A stretch of 56,882 nucleotides of DNA from Enhydrobacter aerosaccus (GTDB lineage: Bacteria; Pseudomonadota; Alphaproteobacteria; Reyranellales; Reyranellaceae): contig NZ_FUWJ01000012.1 of assembly GCF_900167455.1 (NCBI RefSeq), positions 97,501-154,382 of the forward strand. The letters are read 5' to 3'. Position numbers and translations under genes: made by a program. A model generated the notes under the pieces. It was not told where the DNA came from. It searched no databases and saw only the letters and a program-made list of their open reading frames with translations. This document shows, piece after piece, positions 32,892 to 40,888 of the stretch. Each line of letters begins with the position of its first letter. Within the stretch, counting starts at the first letter, position 1.

Positions 32892-33752
32892 TCAGGCCAG
32901 GGCCGCCGTCGCCTGTGCTGCAATCGTGCCTTGCGGCGTCACCGTCCAGAGCTCGGCGCCATTGCCGTCGCTCGTCGGTCGCCCGATCACCTCGAAGGGG
33001 CCTGTGTCGAACAGGGGCGCCCGGGCTCGCACGGCGAGGCTCCTGATCGTCCGCCCCGGCATCGAATCACGCAGCAGGTCGAAGATGCATTGCTGGGCAA
33101 ACGGTCCGTGCACGACCAGCCCGGGATAGCCCTCGGCCTCGATGCAATAGGTGCGGTCGTAGTGGATGCGATGCGGATTGAAGGTCAGCGCCGAATACCG
33201 GAACAGGGTCACCGCGTCGGGCTTGATGGTGCGGCGCCAGGGCACGTCCGTCGGCGCCGGATCGCGCACCGGCACGCCGCTCTTGCTGCCGGCCTTCACC
33301 TCTTCCCGGAACACCGTGCTGGCCGTCTCGGTCAGCGCCAGGCCGCGCGGCGTAAAGATGCGTCGCGTCTGCGTGGTCACGATCAGGGTGCCGGTGCTGC
33401 CGGAGCGCAGCTGCACGTCGGTGAATTCGGTCTCCCGCCGCAGCGCGTCGCCGACGCGGATATCGCCGCTGAAGGTGAAGGTCGAACCGGCATACATGCG
33501 GCGCGGCAACGGCATGCGCGGCAGCACGTCGCTCTCCATCGGCAGACCGTCCTCGCCCAGCTTGGCGCGGCGCGCGTAGGAATGCAGGAAGCATAGATGC
33601 CAGCCCGGTGCGATCGGCTCGCCGGCCTTCGGCACCGGCTCGTTGCGGTCGAACGTGGCGATCATGCCCTTGAGCGGGGCCTCGGTGACCGTGTCGTGGT
33701 CCTCGACCTTGCGTCCCAGTTGCTTCTTCAGCGGCTCGATATCGATCGTCAT
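32892..33752 (-). CDS. MaoC-like / HTD2-type hydratase (hotdog fold)
   Basis: A 286-residue tandem hotdog protein. The N-terminal half resembles the FAS1-like dehydratase domain; the C-terminal half has the hydratase motif (YSALTFNPHRIHYDRTYC, then GYPGLVVHGPF). Such enzymes act as mesaconyl-C4-CoA hydratase or 3-hydroxyacyl-thioester dehydratase. The reaction here is probably hydration of an acyl-CoA, but the exact substrate cannot be assigned. It converges on epoxide hydrolase; the TauD-family gene lies 37 bases upstream on the same strand, so the two may form an operon. Confidence 0.87.
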   Translation of the reverse strand: MTIDIEPLKKQLGRKVEDHDTVTEAPLKGMIATFDRNEPVPKAGEPIAPGWHLCFLHSYARRAKLGEDGLPMESDVLPRMPLPRRMYAGSTFTFSGDIRVGDALRRETEFTDVQLRSGSTGTLIVTTQTRRIFTPRGLALTETASTVFREEVKAGSKSGVPVRDPAPTDVPWRRTIKPDAVTLFRYSALTFNPHRIHYDRTYCIEAEGYPGLVVHGPFAQQCIFDLLRDSMPGRTIRSLAVRARAPLFDTGPFEVIGRPTSDGNGAELWTVTPQGTIAAQATAALA

Positions 33753-33789
33753 CTCTCTTCCCTATGCCTTGCAGACGGCCCGACGGCCG

Positions 33790-34689
33790 TCATTCCGCCG
33801 CGACGGCCAGCCCCATCTGCTCGCAGGTCGGTGCCACGTCCGAGACGGTGGCGCGGCGCATGTCGCGACGCCAGCGTTGGTCGTCGAAGTCGGTGCCGCG
33901 ATGCATCGTGCAGCGATCGTCCCACATCACCAGGTCGTTCACCCGCCAGCGATGGATGTAGACGAACTGGCGCTGCGTCGCATGCGCGGTCAATTCCTTG
34001 AGAAGAGCCTCGGCCTCGGCTTTCGGCATGCCGCGGATCGCGCCGGCATGGCTGGCGAGATAGAGGCTCATGCGGCCACTGTCCTGCAGGCGCCGCACCA
34101 GCACCTGGGGCACCGGCTCGAAAGCCTTGCGTTCGGCCTCGTCGAAGTCCGTGAAGCCGAGCCGCGCCCGCGATGTCATCAGCGAATGCTCGGCGACGAG
34201 GCCGACGAGTCGGCGCTTCATGTCTTCGGACAGCGCGTCGTAGGCCGCCCGCATGTCGGCGAACTCGGTGTGGCCGCCGATCGACGGGATGGCGCGGCCA
34301 TGCAGCAGGGAGCAATAGGCCGGCACACGCTTGAAGGAAGAATCCGTGTGCCAGAGACGGTTGCCGAGCTGATAGAGGCGCACCCGATCGTTGGACGGCA
34401 GGATGCGGTCCTCGGCGTCGAGATTGCCGACATCGGCGAGGTTCTCGTGCAGCCGCATCTTGTGATCGGCGCGCAACTTGAAGACGCTGGTCTCCAACGG
34501 GCCGAAATGCCGGGCGAACTCGAGGTGGCTCTGATCGTCGAAGGTCTGGTCAGGAAAGACCAGCACCGCATACTTGGTGAACGCGCTGCGAATGGCGGCG
34601 AGATCGTCCGCGGCGAGCGGCTGGCCGAGATCGACGTCTCCCACTTCGGCTGCGAAATCAGGCGTGATGGGCTGGATGGTGACGGTCAT
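33790..34689 (-). CDS. TauD/TfdA-family Fe(II)/2-oxoglutarate dioxygenase
   Basis: The 299-residue enzyme has the metal-binding His114-x-Asp116 (WHTDSSF) and distal His263 (CTMHRGTDF), with the 2-oxoglutarate-binding Arg near RRATV. Members oxidise taurine, 2,4-D, alkyl sulfates or other acids; the substrate cannot be told. The ATG at 34689 gives the conserved start; an upstream extension (to 34773) overlaps the promoter region of the divergent oxygenase and is not used. It is transcribed towards the MaoC-like gene. Confidence 0.92.
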   Translation of the reverse strand: MTVTIQPITPDFAAEVGDVDLGQPLAADDLAAIRSAFTKYAVLVFPDQTFDDQSHLEFARHFGPLETSVFKLRADHKMRLHENLADVGNLDAEDRILPSNDRVRLYQLGNRLWHTDSSFKRVPAYCSLLHGRAIPSIGGHTEFADMRAAYDALSEDMKRRLVGLVAEHSLMTSRARLGFTDFDEAERKAFEPVPQVLVRRLQDSGRMSLYLASHAGAIRGMPKAEAEALLKELTAHATQRQFVYIHRWRVNDLVMWDDRCTMHRGTDFDDQRWRRDMRRATVSDVAPTCEQMGLAVAAE

Positions 34690-34849
34690 GCTGTTCCTCC
34701 CGACCGTATGTCTTGTCCGGATTGGATCACTGAAGGGCGCGGGTCGCAAATGCGTTTCATCCTTCTCGGCCATCGACTTTCAGGATGCGGCTTTTCCGCC
34801 CGCGGGACACGCCGCATGATGGTGGCACACCATTACCGGGCGATTTCGC

Positions 34850-34855
34850 TATACT
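34850..34855 (+). promoter_or_regulatory. -10 box placing the transcript start at the ATG
   Basis: TATACT (34850-34855) is a good -10 element. It lies only 5 bases before the ATG at 34861, so the transcript would start at, or within a base or two of, the start codon. No ribosome site is present in front of that ATG. The -35 region (about 34827-34832) is poor. Confidence 0.4.
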
Positions 34856-34860
34856 GAACC

Positions 34861-35505
34861 ATGATCGAAAAGCAGGAAGTCCAGGAACTCTTTCCGACCA
34901 CCATCTGGATCGTCGACCTGAAGGCGTCGGAAGCCGTGCCTTTCAACGCGCATCTCAAGACGGAAATCGAGAAGATCATCTCGCCACGCCCGAAGGTGCC
35001 GGCCGGAAGCAATTGGCAGACGCCGCAGGACCTGCATACGCGGCCGGCCTTCGCCGACTTCGTCAAGCTGGTTGAGATGGCGGCGCGCGGCGTCGCGCGG
35101 TTCCTGCAGGTCGATCAGCATGCGATGATGATCACGGGCTGCTGGGCCAACATCAATCCGCCCGGCGCCTATCATCCGACGCACAATCACCCCAACAATT
35201 ACCTGAGTGGCGTCTATTACGTCGCAGTGCCCGAGGTCGGCTCGCATATCCTGTTCCAGGATCCTCGCCCGGCCATGATCATGCCGCGGCCGCGTCAGTT
35301 CACGCGCGTCACCGTCAATGCCGCCGATGCGCAGAGCAAGCCAGGACGCATGGTCCTGTTCCCCTCGTGGCTCCGGCACAACGTGCCGGCCAATGATGGC
35401 CAAAGCGAGCGCATCAGCATCGCGTTCAATCTGATGTTCAAGAACTTTGCCGAGACGCTGGCTGCCCCGATGTGGGATCCGACAGCCGGCAAGGAAAAGG
35501 GCTAG
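34861..35505 (+). CDS. Putative 2OG-Fe(II) oxygenase (TIGR02466 family)
   Basis: The 214-residue protein begins VQELFPTTIWIVDL after a short start and has the jelly-roll metal site: the HNHP segment (AYHPTHNHPNNYLSGVYYV), then a later His in FPSWLRHNVPAN and Arg for the co-substrate. Family members are prolyl-hydroxylase-like oxygenases of unknown substrate. The ATG at 34861 has no ribosome site and follows a -10 box by 5 bases, suggesting a leaderless message. It is divergent from the unrelated TauD-family oxygenase. Confidence 0.88.
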   Translation: MIEKQEVQELFPTTIWIVDLKASEAVPFNAHLKTEIEKIISPRPKVPAGSNWQTPQDLHTRPAFADFVKLVEMAARGVARFLQVDQHAMMITGCWANINPPGAYHPTHNHPNNYLSGVYYVAVPEVGSHILFQDPRPAMIMPRPRQFTRVTVNAADAQSKPGRMVLFPSWLRHNVPANDGQSERISIAFNLMFKNFAETLAAPMWDPTAGKEKG

Positions 35506-36524
35506 GACGCGGTCAGGCCGAACTCGCTCGTGAGAAGCTCGTAGGAGCGTTTGCGCTTGGCGAAGTCGTAGCAGATCGTGACCGCCATGATCTCGTCGAC
35601 CTGATAGTTCGCGGCCTGCTGCTCGAGCCCCGCACGCACCGTCTTGGGCGATCCGACGACGGAGCGGCGGCGCAAGCGCGTCAGCCAGCGATCGGCTCCA
35701 GGCGCCTTCGCCTCGACCAGGGCCTCTTCGATCGAAGGCACCGGGCCTGCTTCGCCGCGGCTGAGGAGACGCATGGCCCAGACTTCGCGGCTGATCGCGA
35801 GAAGCTGCGCTTCCTCGTCGGTGTCGGCGCACAGCACGGTGATCGCCATCATGGCCATCGGTTCACGATGGAGCGCGGACGGCTTGAAGTGCGCGCGGTA
35901 GGCACGCGTGGCGGCGTCGCCGCCATCGGGATTGATGAAATGGGCAAAACAGAAAGGCAGGCCGAAATGCGCAGCCAGCGCCGCGCTCTCGTCGCTCGAG
36001 CCCAGGAGCCAGACATCCGGCGCCGTGGGACCGGCAGGCTGCGCCACCACGCCCTGTCCCGGATGGTTGTCCGGCAAGGCATCGTGCAGCCAGGCCATGA
36101 GATCGCGCACCTGATAGGGGTAGTTGTCCGGATTGCTCCAGTTGGGCTTGCCGTCGGCGAGGGCGCGCATGGTGCGCTGGTCGCTGCCCGGCGCGCGGCC
36201 GACGCCCAGGTCGATCCGGCCCGGGAACAGCGTTTCGAGCATCCGGAAGTTTTCCGCCACCTTGTAGGCGCTGTAATGCGGCAGCATCACGCCGCCGGAG
36301 CCGATCCGCATGTGCTGCGTCAGGGCGGCGACCCGCGTGACCAGTATTTCCGGCGTCGAGCCGGCAAGCGCATCGCTGCTGTGATGCTCCGCCAGCCAGT
36401 AGCGGTGATAACCCAGCCGATCGCAGAGCTGGGCCAGTTCGAGCGTTTCGGCCACCGCCTCGGCGGCGGTCCCGCCCTTGCGGATCGGCGACTGGTCGAG
36501 AACGCTGAGACGCAGGCCGGCCAT
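35502..36524 (-). CDS. LLM-class flavin-dependent oxidoreductase (luciferase-like)
   Basis: The 340-residue protein has the luciferase-like monooxygenase fold: it begins LRLSVLDQSPIRKG and has RYWLAEHHSSDALAGSTPE and PGRIDLGVGRAPGSD, the signatures of the MsnO8-type subgroup often called alkanal monooxygenase alpha chain. It would use reduced FMN and oxygen. The substrate is unknown. The stop overlaps that of the convergent TIGR02466 gene by 4 bases. accA lies upstream on the same strand with a 12-base gap, so co-transcription is likely. Confidence 0.9.
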   Translation of the reverse strand: MAGLRLSVLDQSPIRKGGTAAEAVAETLELAQLCDRLGYHRYWLAEHHSSDALAGSTPEILVTRVAALTQHMRIGSGGVMLPHYSAYKVAENFRMLETLFPGRIDLGVGRAPGSDQRTMRALADGKPNWSNPDNYPYQVRDLMAWLHDALPDNHPGQGVVAQPAGPTAPDVWLLGSSDESAALAAHFGLPFCFAHFINPDGGDAATRAYRAHFKPSALHREPMAMMAITVLCADTDEEAQLLAISREVWAMRLLSRGEAGPVPSIEEALVEAKAPGADRWLTRLRRRSVVGSPKTVRAGLEQQAANYQVDEIMAVTICYDFAKRKRSYELLTSEFGLTAS

Positions 36525-36536
36525 CGCGAGCGGCCG

Positions 36537-37490
36537 CTACAAGCCCTTCTTGCCCATGGCGAGGAACTTCTCCTCGCGTCGGCGGCGCAATGTCTCCGGA
36601 TCGAGCTGCGACAGCTCCGCCAGCGCATCGGAGATCGTCTTGCCGACCGCATCGATCGCCTCGTCGGGGGCACGGTGCGCGCCGCCCATGGGCTCGGGAA
36701 TTACGTCGTCGATGACTTCGAGCCGCCTGAGGTCCCCTGCGGTGACCTTCATCGCCTCGGCTGCGTCCTGCGCATTGGCGTTCGACCGCCACAGGATGGA
36801 GGCGCAGCCTTCGGGCGAGATCACCGAATAGACCGAATTCTCCAGCATGTAGACGCGATCCGCCGACGCGATCGCCAGCGCGCCGCCCGAACCGCCTTCG
36901 CCGATCACGACGCTCACCAGCGGCACACCGATGGCGAGGCAGGTGTCGATCGAACTCGCTACCGCCTCCGCCTGCCCGCGCGCTTCGGCGTCGATGCCGG
37001 GATAGGCGCCGGAAGTATCGACCAGGGTCACGACCGGAACCTTGAATCGATCGGCAAGCCGCATCAGGCGCTGCGCCTTGCGGTAGCCCTCGGGCCGCGC
37101 CATGCCGAAATTGTGCTTGAGGCGCGACTCGGTATCGTCTCCCTTCTCCTGGCCGAGCACCATGACGCTGCGCCCATACAGCCGACCGATGCCGCCGACG
37201 ATGGCGGCGTCCTCGCCAAAGGTACGATCACCGGCGAGCGGTATGTAATCCGTCACAAGCCGGTCGATATAGCGCTGCGCATGCGGACGGTCCGCATGAC
37301 GCGCAACCTGCACGCGCTGCCACGGCGTGAGCTTGGCGTACAGAGTGCGCAACAGCTTCTGCACCTTGTCCTGCAGGCGCATGACTTCGTCGGCGATATC
37401 GACGTCACCTGAGTTGGGCAGATGCCTGAGCTCGGCGATCTTGCTTTCAAGCTCCGCGATCGGCTTCTCGAATTCGAGATATGTCGTCAT
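36537..37490 (-). CDS. accA: Acetyl-CoA carboxylase carboxyltransferase subunit alpha
   Basis: AccA with AccD moves carboxyl from biotin to acetyl-CoA to make malonyl-CoA, the first committed step of fatty-acid synthesis. The 317-residue protein has the typical start (LEFEKPIAELESKIAELR), PVVTLVDTSGAYPGIDAE, the oxyanion glycines in GEGGSGGALAI and SPEGCASILWRS. It is 5 bases downstream of xerD, and in alphaproteobacteria the two are commonly adjacent. Confidence 0.97.
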   Translation of the reverse strand: MTTYLEFEKPIAELESKIAELRHLPNSGDVDIADEVMRLQDKVQKLLRTLYAKLTPWQRVQVARHADRPHAQRYIDRLVTDYIPLAGDRTFGEDAAIVGGIGRLYGRSVMVLGQEKGDDTESRLKHNFGMARPEGYRKAQRLMRLADRFKVPVVTLVDTSGAYPGIDAEARGQAEAVASSIDTCLAIGVPLVSVVIGEGGSGGALAIASADRVYMLENSVYSVISPEGCASILWRSNANAQDAAEAMKVTAGDLRRLEVIDDVIPEPMGGAHRAPDEAIDAVGKTISDALAELSQLDPETLRRRREEKFLAMGKKGL

Positions 37491-37495
37491 TGCGG

Positions 37496-38470
37496 TCAGG
37501 TGTCGCCCGGAGGCCGAGTCCTGTCAACCGGACGTCTGCCGCGGCTGCGCCGGGCCAGCGGATGCTTCTCCTGCACCAGGGCGCGCAGCTTCTCGTCGAG
37601 CACATGCGTATAGATCTGCGTCGTGGCGATATCGGCATGACCCAGCATCAATTGCACGCTGCGCAGATCGGCGCCCCCTTCCAGCAGGTGGCTGGCGAAG
37701 GCGTGCCGCAGCACGTGCGGCGAGACCCGCGCCGGATCGATGCCGGCGGCAAGCGCCGCTTCCTTCAGGAGTTGTGCGAAACGTTGGCGCGTGAGATGGC
37801 CGGTCCGTCCACGCGACGGAAACAGGTAGCGAGAGGTTTCACCCTCGGCCAGCGCGCCGGCACGCACCGGCAACCACGCCGCGATCGCAGCGCGCGCCGG
37901 ATCGGACAAGGGCACCAGCCGCTCCTTGTCGCCCTTGCCGCGCACGACCAGCACTGTCGGATCGCGCTCCACGGCCGACAGAGGCAAGGTCACGAGTTCG
38001 GAAACGCGCAGGCCGGTTGCATAGAGGATCTCGAGCAGTGTGGCCATGCGACCGCCATCGGCGCCGTCGCGGTCCTTGGTGGCATCGATCAGGCGGTCGA
38101 CCTCGGCCCGCGACAGCACTTTGGGAAGCGGTCGGCCGAGGCGCGGCGAATCGAGTGCGCTTGCAGGATCGTCACTGCGCAGGCCTTCGGCGACGAGGAA
38201 ACGGAAGAGCTGCCGCATCACCGAAAGGCGCCGCGCCACGGTGCGCGGCGTCATGCCGACATAATCGAGCGACTTCAAGTAAGCGCGCAGCGCCTCCGCA
38301 TCGGCCGTTGCCGGCTTCTGCTTGCGCCGGCCGAGAAAGACCTCGAGGTCGGCCAGGTCGGCCCCGTAGGCCGCCTGCGTGTTGCGGGATGCCCCGCGCT
38401 CGGCCGTCATCATTTCGAGGAAGAGCTCGGCCTCGCGCGACAGAGAGGGAGAAGCTTTCCGTCTCGCCAC
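37496..38470 (-). CDS. xerD: Tyrosine site-specific recombinase XerD
   Basis: XerC and XerD resolve chromosome dimers at dif under FtsK control. The 324-residue protein has the N-terminal SAM-like DNA-binding domain and the catalytic residues Arg155 (ATGLRVSEL), Lys of GKGDKE, His252 and Arg255 (HVLRHAFASHLL), His278 (LGHADI) and nucleophile Tyr287 (IYTHV). The C-terminus carries an extra basic tail of about 25 residues. It follows the secreted hypothetical gene by 3 bases. Assignment as XerD rather than XerC rests on synteny with accA. Confidence 0.92.
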   Translation of the reverse strand: MARRKASPSLSREAELFLEMMTAERGASRNTQAAYGADLADLEVFLGRRKQKPATADAEALRAYLKSLDYVGMTPRTVARRLSVMRQLFRFLVAEGLRSDDPASALDSPRLGRPLPKVLSRAEVDRLIDATKDRDGADGGRMATLLEILYATGLRVSELVTLPLSAVERDPTVLVVRGKGDKERLVPLSDPARAAIAAWLPVRAGALAEGETSRYLFPSRGRTGHLTRQRFAQLLKEAALAAGIDPARVSPHVLRHAFASHLLEGGADLRSVQLMLGHADIATTQIYTHVLDEKLRALVQEKHPLARRSRGRRPVDRTRPPGDT

Positions 38471-38473
38471 GGC

Positions 38474-40075
38474 TCACAGTCCGTGCGCGATGGCCGTCTC
38501 GATCGCGAACAGCCGCGCGGCCGTCGCCTCGCCGGCTTGCCGCAAGGAGCGGACGATGATGCCGACGGCGGCGGGATGGAGTTCCGTCAGCGGCGTGTCG
38601 CCAATGGCGTCGGAGGCAAGCAGCGCCGCCTCCGCCTGTCGATGCGCAGCGCCAGCGGCCTGAAGCGCCTGCAGCGTTGCGGCAGGCGGCATCACCAGAC
38701 GGACACCGGGCGGCGGCGCTTCCGGCAGCTCGGTCGACTTGGGCGGCACCTCGAAGCCGACCGCTCGAAACAGCTCCAGCAACAGGTACCCACGCATCGG
38801 CGCGGCCCGCGGATCATCCTGCCGGATGACGCCGTACCAGCGATTGACGTCTTCCGGCACGAGGTTCCTGCCGTTGTCGATGCCGGCGATCTCGATCAAC
38901 GGCATCAGATGATCGAGGGCGTTCATCGCCCCGGCATTGTTGTAGGCCGCCTGGAGAGCGAGCTGCGTCCACGCCCTGGTGAGCTTCTTGTCGCCCAGCA
39001 ACAGGAAACCGCGGATCGCCTCCTGCGCCACGCCGGCATATTCCGGCTTGGCCGGAAGGTTGAGCAGCGCCGAGGCGCTGGCGCGGGCGATGGTCGGGAA
39101 CAAGGGGCTGCCGTTGGTCTCGGTATAGACCGCGCGCACCGCATTCATGATCTCGGTCGGATTGGCGGCATTGCGGGCTGCCGCGACGAGTTGCGCGCGT
39201 CGCGCCATCGCCGGAGGCAGCGCCGCCCCCTCGCGCAGCGCGTCCATATAGAGATCGGCAAGCCGCGTCGCCTCGATGACCGCCAGCGCTTCGCCGCGTT
39301 CGGCGATCTCGATCCGGCTCGCCATCGGGAGCGCCGGCTGGCCGACCAGCGCGCGGATCAAGGGCGGCTGGGTGGTCGACAGCGCCGACGCCGGGGGAAC
39401 CAGATGGGCCATGTAGATCAGGACCATCGCCGGCCCGTCGAGCGTCCCCGCCGGTGCAACGGTCTGTCCGGATCCTTCCGCCACGATCTTTACCAGAGCG
39501 GCAAAAGACGGATCGGTGCTTCGCAAGGCGCTGAGCGCGCCGAGGGCACCGCCCGTATCGCCACGCGCCAGCATGCAGGCGATCTCGGCCCGCTGCCCGA
39601 ACGGCTGGGCCAGGGCATTGTTCTCGGCGACGGCGCACGCGCCCGCGCGCTCGCCCGCCATCATCATCGCATTGGTCACCGTCGCGGCGATCGACGGATC
39701 GACATAGCCGCCGGCGCTGCGCACCATCTCGTTCAGGCTTTCGCCCTCGCCCATCGCCGCGAGACGATCGACCTTGCGCGCGAACAGGGTGGGCGGGGGG
39801 CTCGCGTCCGCCACCGGCGGGGTGAGCAGGCTCACCATGACCTCGAACTGCAGGTCGCGCAGCGCACGACTGCGAGGGGCGGCCGGCAGCGCCGAGACCA
39901 GTCGCTTGGCGGTGCCGAGTCGGGTATCGCCCCAGGCATCGGCCGGCATGCCACCAGTCTTCTCGGTCAGGAAGCCGGTGGGCCGGTCGTCGAAACTGGG
40001 ACTCTGCGCGAAGGCGCCATGGGCGCCGAAGGCCAGGGTGACCGCTACGGCAAGACTAATGCGCAAGTCGGTCAT
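38474..40075 (-). CDS. Secreted hypothetical alpha-helical protein
   Basis: A 533-residue protein with a signal peptide (ISLAVAVTLAFGAHGAFA, residues 6-23, cut before QSPSF). The mature part is Ala/Leu-rich and looks like a helical-repeat solenoid with no metal or nucleotide motif. I do not recognise a family. It lies between the 40-residue membrane protein (upstream, overlapping by 20 bases) and xerD (3 bases downstream), so all are probably one transcript. A similar gene at this place in other alphaproteobacteria would suggest a cell-envelope role. Confidence 0.82.
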   Translation of the reverse strand: MTDLRISLAVAVTLAFGAHGAFAQSPSFDDRPTGFLTEKTGGMPADAWGDTRLGTAKRLVSALPAAPRSRALRDLQFEVMVSLLTPPVADASPPPTLFARKVDRLAAMGEGESLNEMVRSAGGYVDPSIAATVTNAMMMAGERAGACAVAENNALAQPFGQRAEIACMLARGDTGGALGALSALRSTDPSFAALVKIVAEGSGQTVAPAGTLDGPAMVLIYMAHLVPPASALSTTQPPLIRALVGQPALPMASRIEIAERGEALAVIEATRLADLYMDALREGAALPPAMARRAQLVAAARNAANPTEIMNAVRAVYTETNGSPLFPTIARASASALLNLPAKPEYAGVAQEAIRGFLLLGDKKLTRAWTQLALQAAYNNAGAMNALDHLMPLIEIAGIDNGRNLVPEDVNRWYGVIRQDDPRAAPMRGYLLLELFRAVGFEVPPKSTELPEAPPPGVRLVMPPAATLQALQAAGAAHRQAEAALLASDAIGDTPLTELHPAAVGIIVRSLRQAGEATAARLFAIETAIAHGL

Positions 40076-40178
40076 TGGGCACGGTCACCTCGAAGTGCTG
40101 CACAGGCGGAGTGGGCTGGAAAAGAGCCAGGAACAGTCCGCCGGCAATCAGCAGCACGACGATGACACCGACAATCAT
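40056..40178 (-). CDS. Conserved small single-pass membrane protein (40 aa)
   Basis: The peptide has one membrane helix (MIVGVIVVLLIAGGLFLALF) followed by the polar tail QPTPPVQHFEVTVPNDRLAH. The ATG at 40178 is preceded by AAGGG at 9 bases. It overlaps the start of the following gene by 20 bases. Small proteins with a C-terminal V-x-x-x-P-D/N-D-R-x pattern are, as I recall, common at the aroK-xerD border in alphaproteobacteria. Its function is not known. Confidence 0.65.
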   Translation of the reverse strand: MIVGVIVVLLIAGGLFLALFQPTPPVQHFEVTVPNDRLAH

Positions 40179-40312
40179 AGGCCACACCCTTGTCGGGGCG
40201 ACGCGGAAATGAGTCTTGGACCGGATCGAAGCCACGGCGCGGAAACTACCCGTCTGCCGCCGAACGGGCAATCGCCGGTCGCTTGAAAGATCGCCTCGGA
40301 TGCGCGACATCC

Positions 40313-40888
40313 ATGCATGAAGTGATCGAGTCTCCTCCTGTCCTGTCCCTCCCGCGCACCGTAGCCCTTGTCGGGCTCATGGGTGCCGGCAAAACCGCCA
40401 TCGGCAAGCGCCTTGCCGTGCGTCTGGGGTTGCCGTTCGTCGACGCCGACGAGGAGATTGAACGCGCCGCCGGCTGCACGGTGGCGGAATTTTTCGAGCG
40501 CTACGGCGAGGCCGAGTTCCGGGCCGGCGAACGGCGCGTGATTGCCCGTCTGCTGGAAGGCCCTCCGCTCGTCCTGTCGACTGGCGGCGGCGCCTACATG
40601 GATCCGGAAACGCGTGCCCTGATGCGGCAGAAGGCGCTGACGGTGTGGCTGCGTGCCGATCTCGAGGTGCTGTTCGACCGCGTCAAGCGTCGCGGCCATC
40701 GGCCGCTGCTGCGCCAGGGCGACCCACGGGAGATTCTCGCCCGGCTGATGGCGCTGCGCTATCCCGTCTACGCCGAGGCGGATCTGGTGGTCGATTCGAC
40801 GGCGCAGCCCGTCGACGTGACCACCGAGCAGGTCGTCGAGGCACTGCGCCGCCATCTCGAATCGCAGACCGTGGGAGTGGCGGTATGA
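40313..40888 (+). CDS. aroK: Shikimate kinase
   Basis: Phosphorylates shikimate in the aromatic amino-acid pathway. The 191-residue protein has Walker A GLMGAGKTAIG, the shikimate-binding DADEEIE, STGGGAY (Walker-B-like loop) and the lid arginine in RGHRPLL. The ATG at 40313 gives the normal start; the frame is open upstream only by chance. The stop overlaps the aroB start (ATGA), so the two are translationally coupled. Confidence 0.96.
   Translation: MHEVIESPPVLSLPRTVALVGLMGAGKTAIGKRLAVRLGLPFVDADEEIERAAGCTVAEFFERYGEAEFRAGERRVIARLLEGPPLVLSTGGGAYMDPETRALMRQKALTVWLRADLEVLFDRVKRRGHRPLLRQGDPREILARLMALRYPVYAEADLVVDSTAQPVDVTTEQVVEALRRHLESQTVGVAV

Noticed and set aside
37481..40165. 894-codon plus-strand frame over xerD and the secreted hypothetical gene
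   Set aside because: Composition-driven shadow; the minus-strand genes have clear motifs and a signal peptide.
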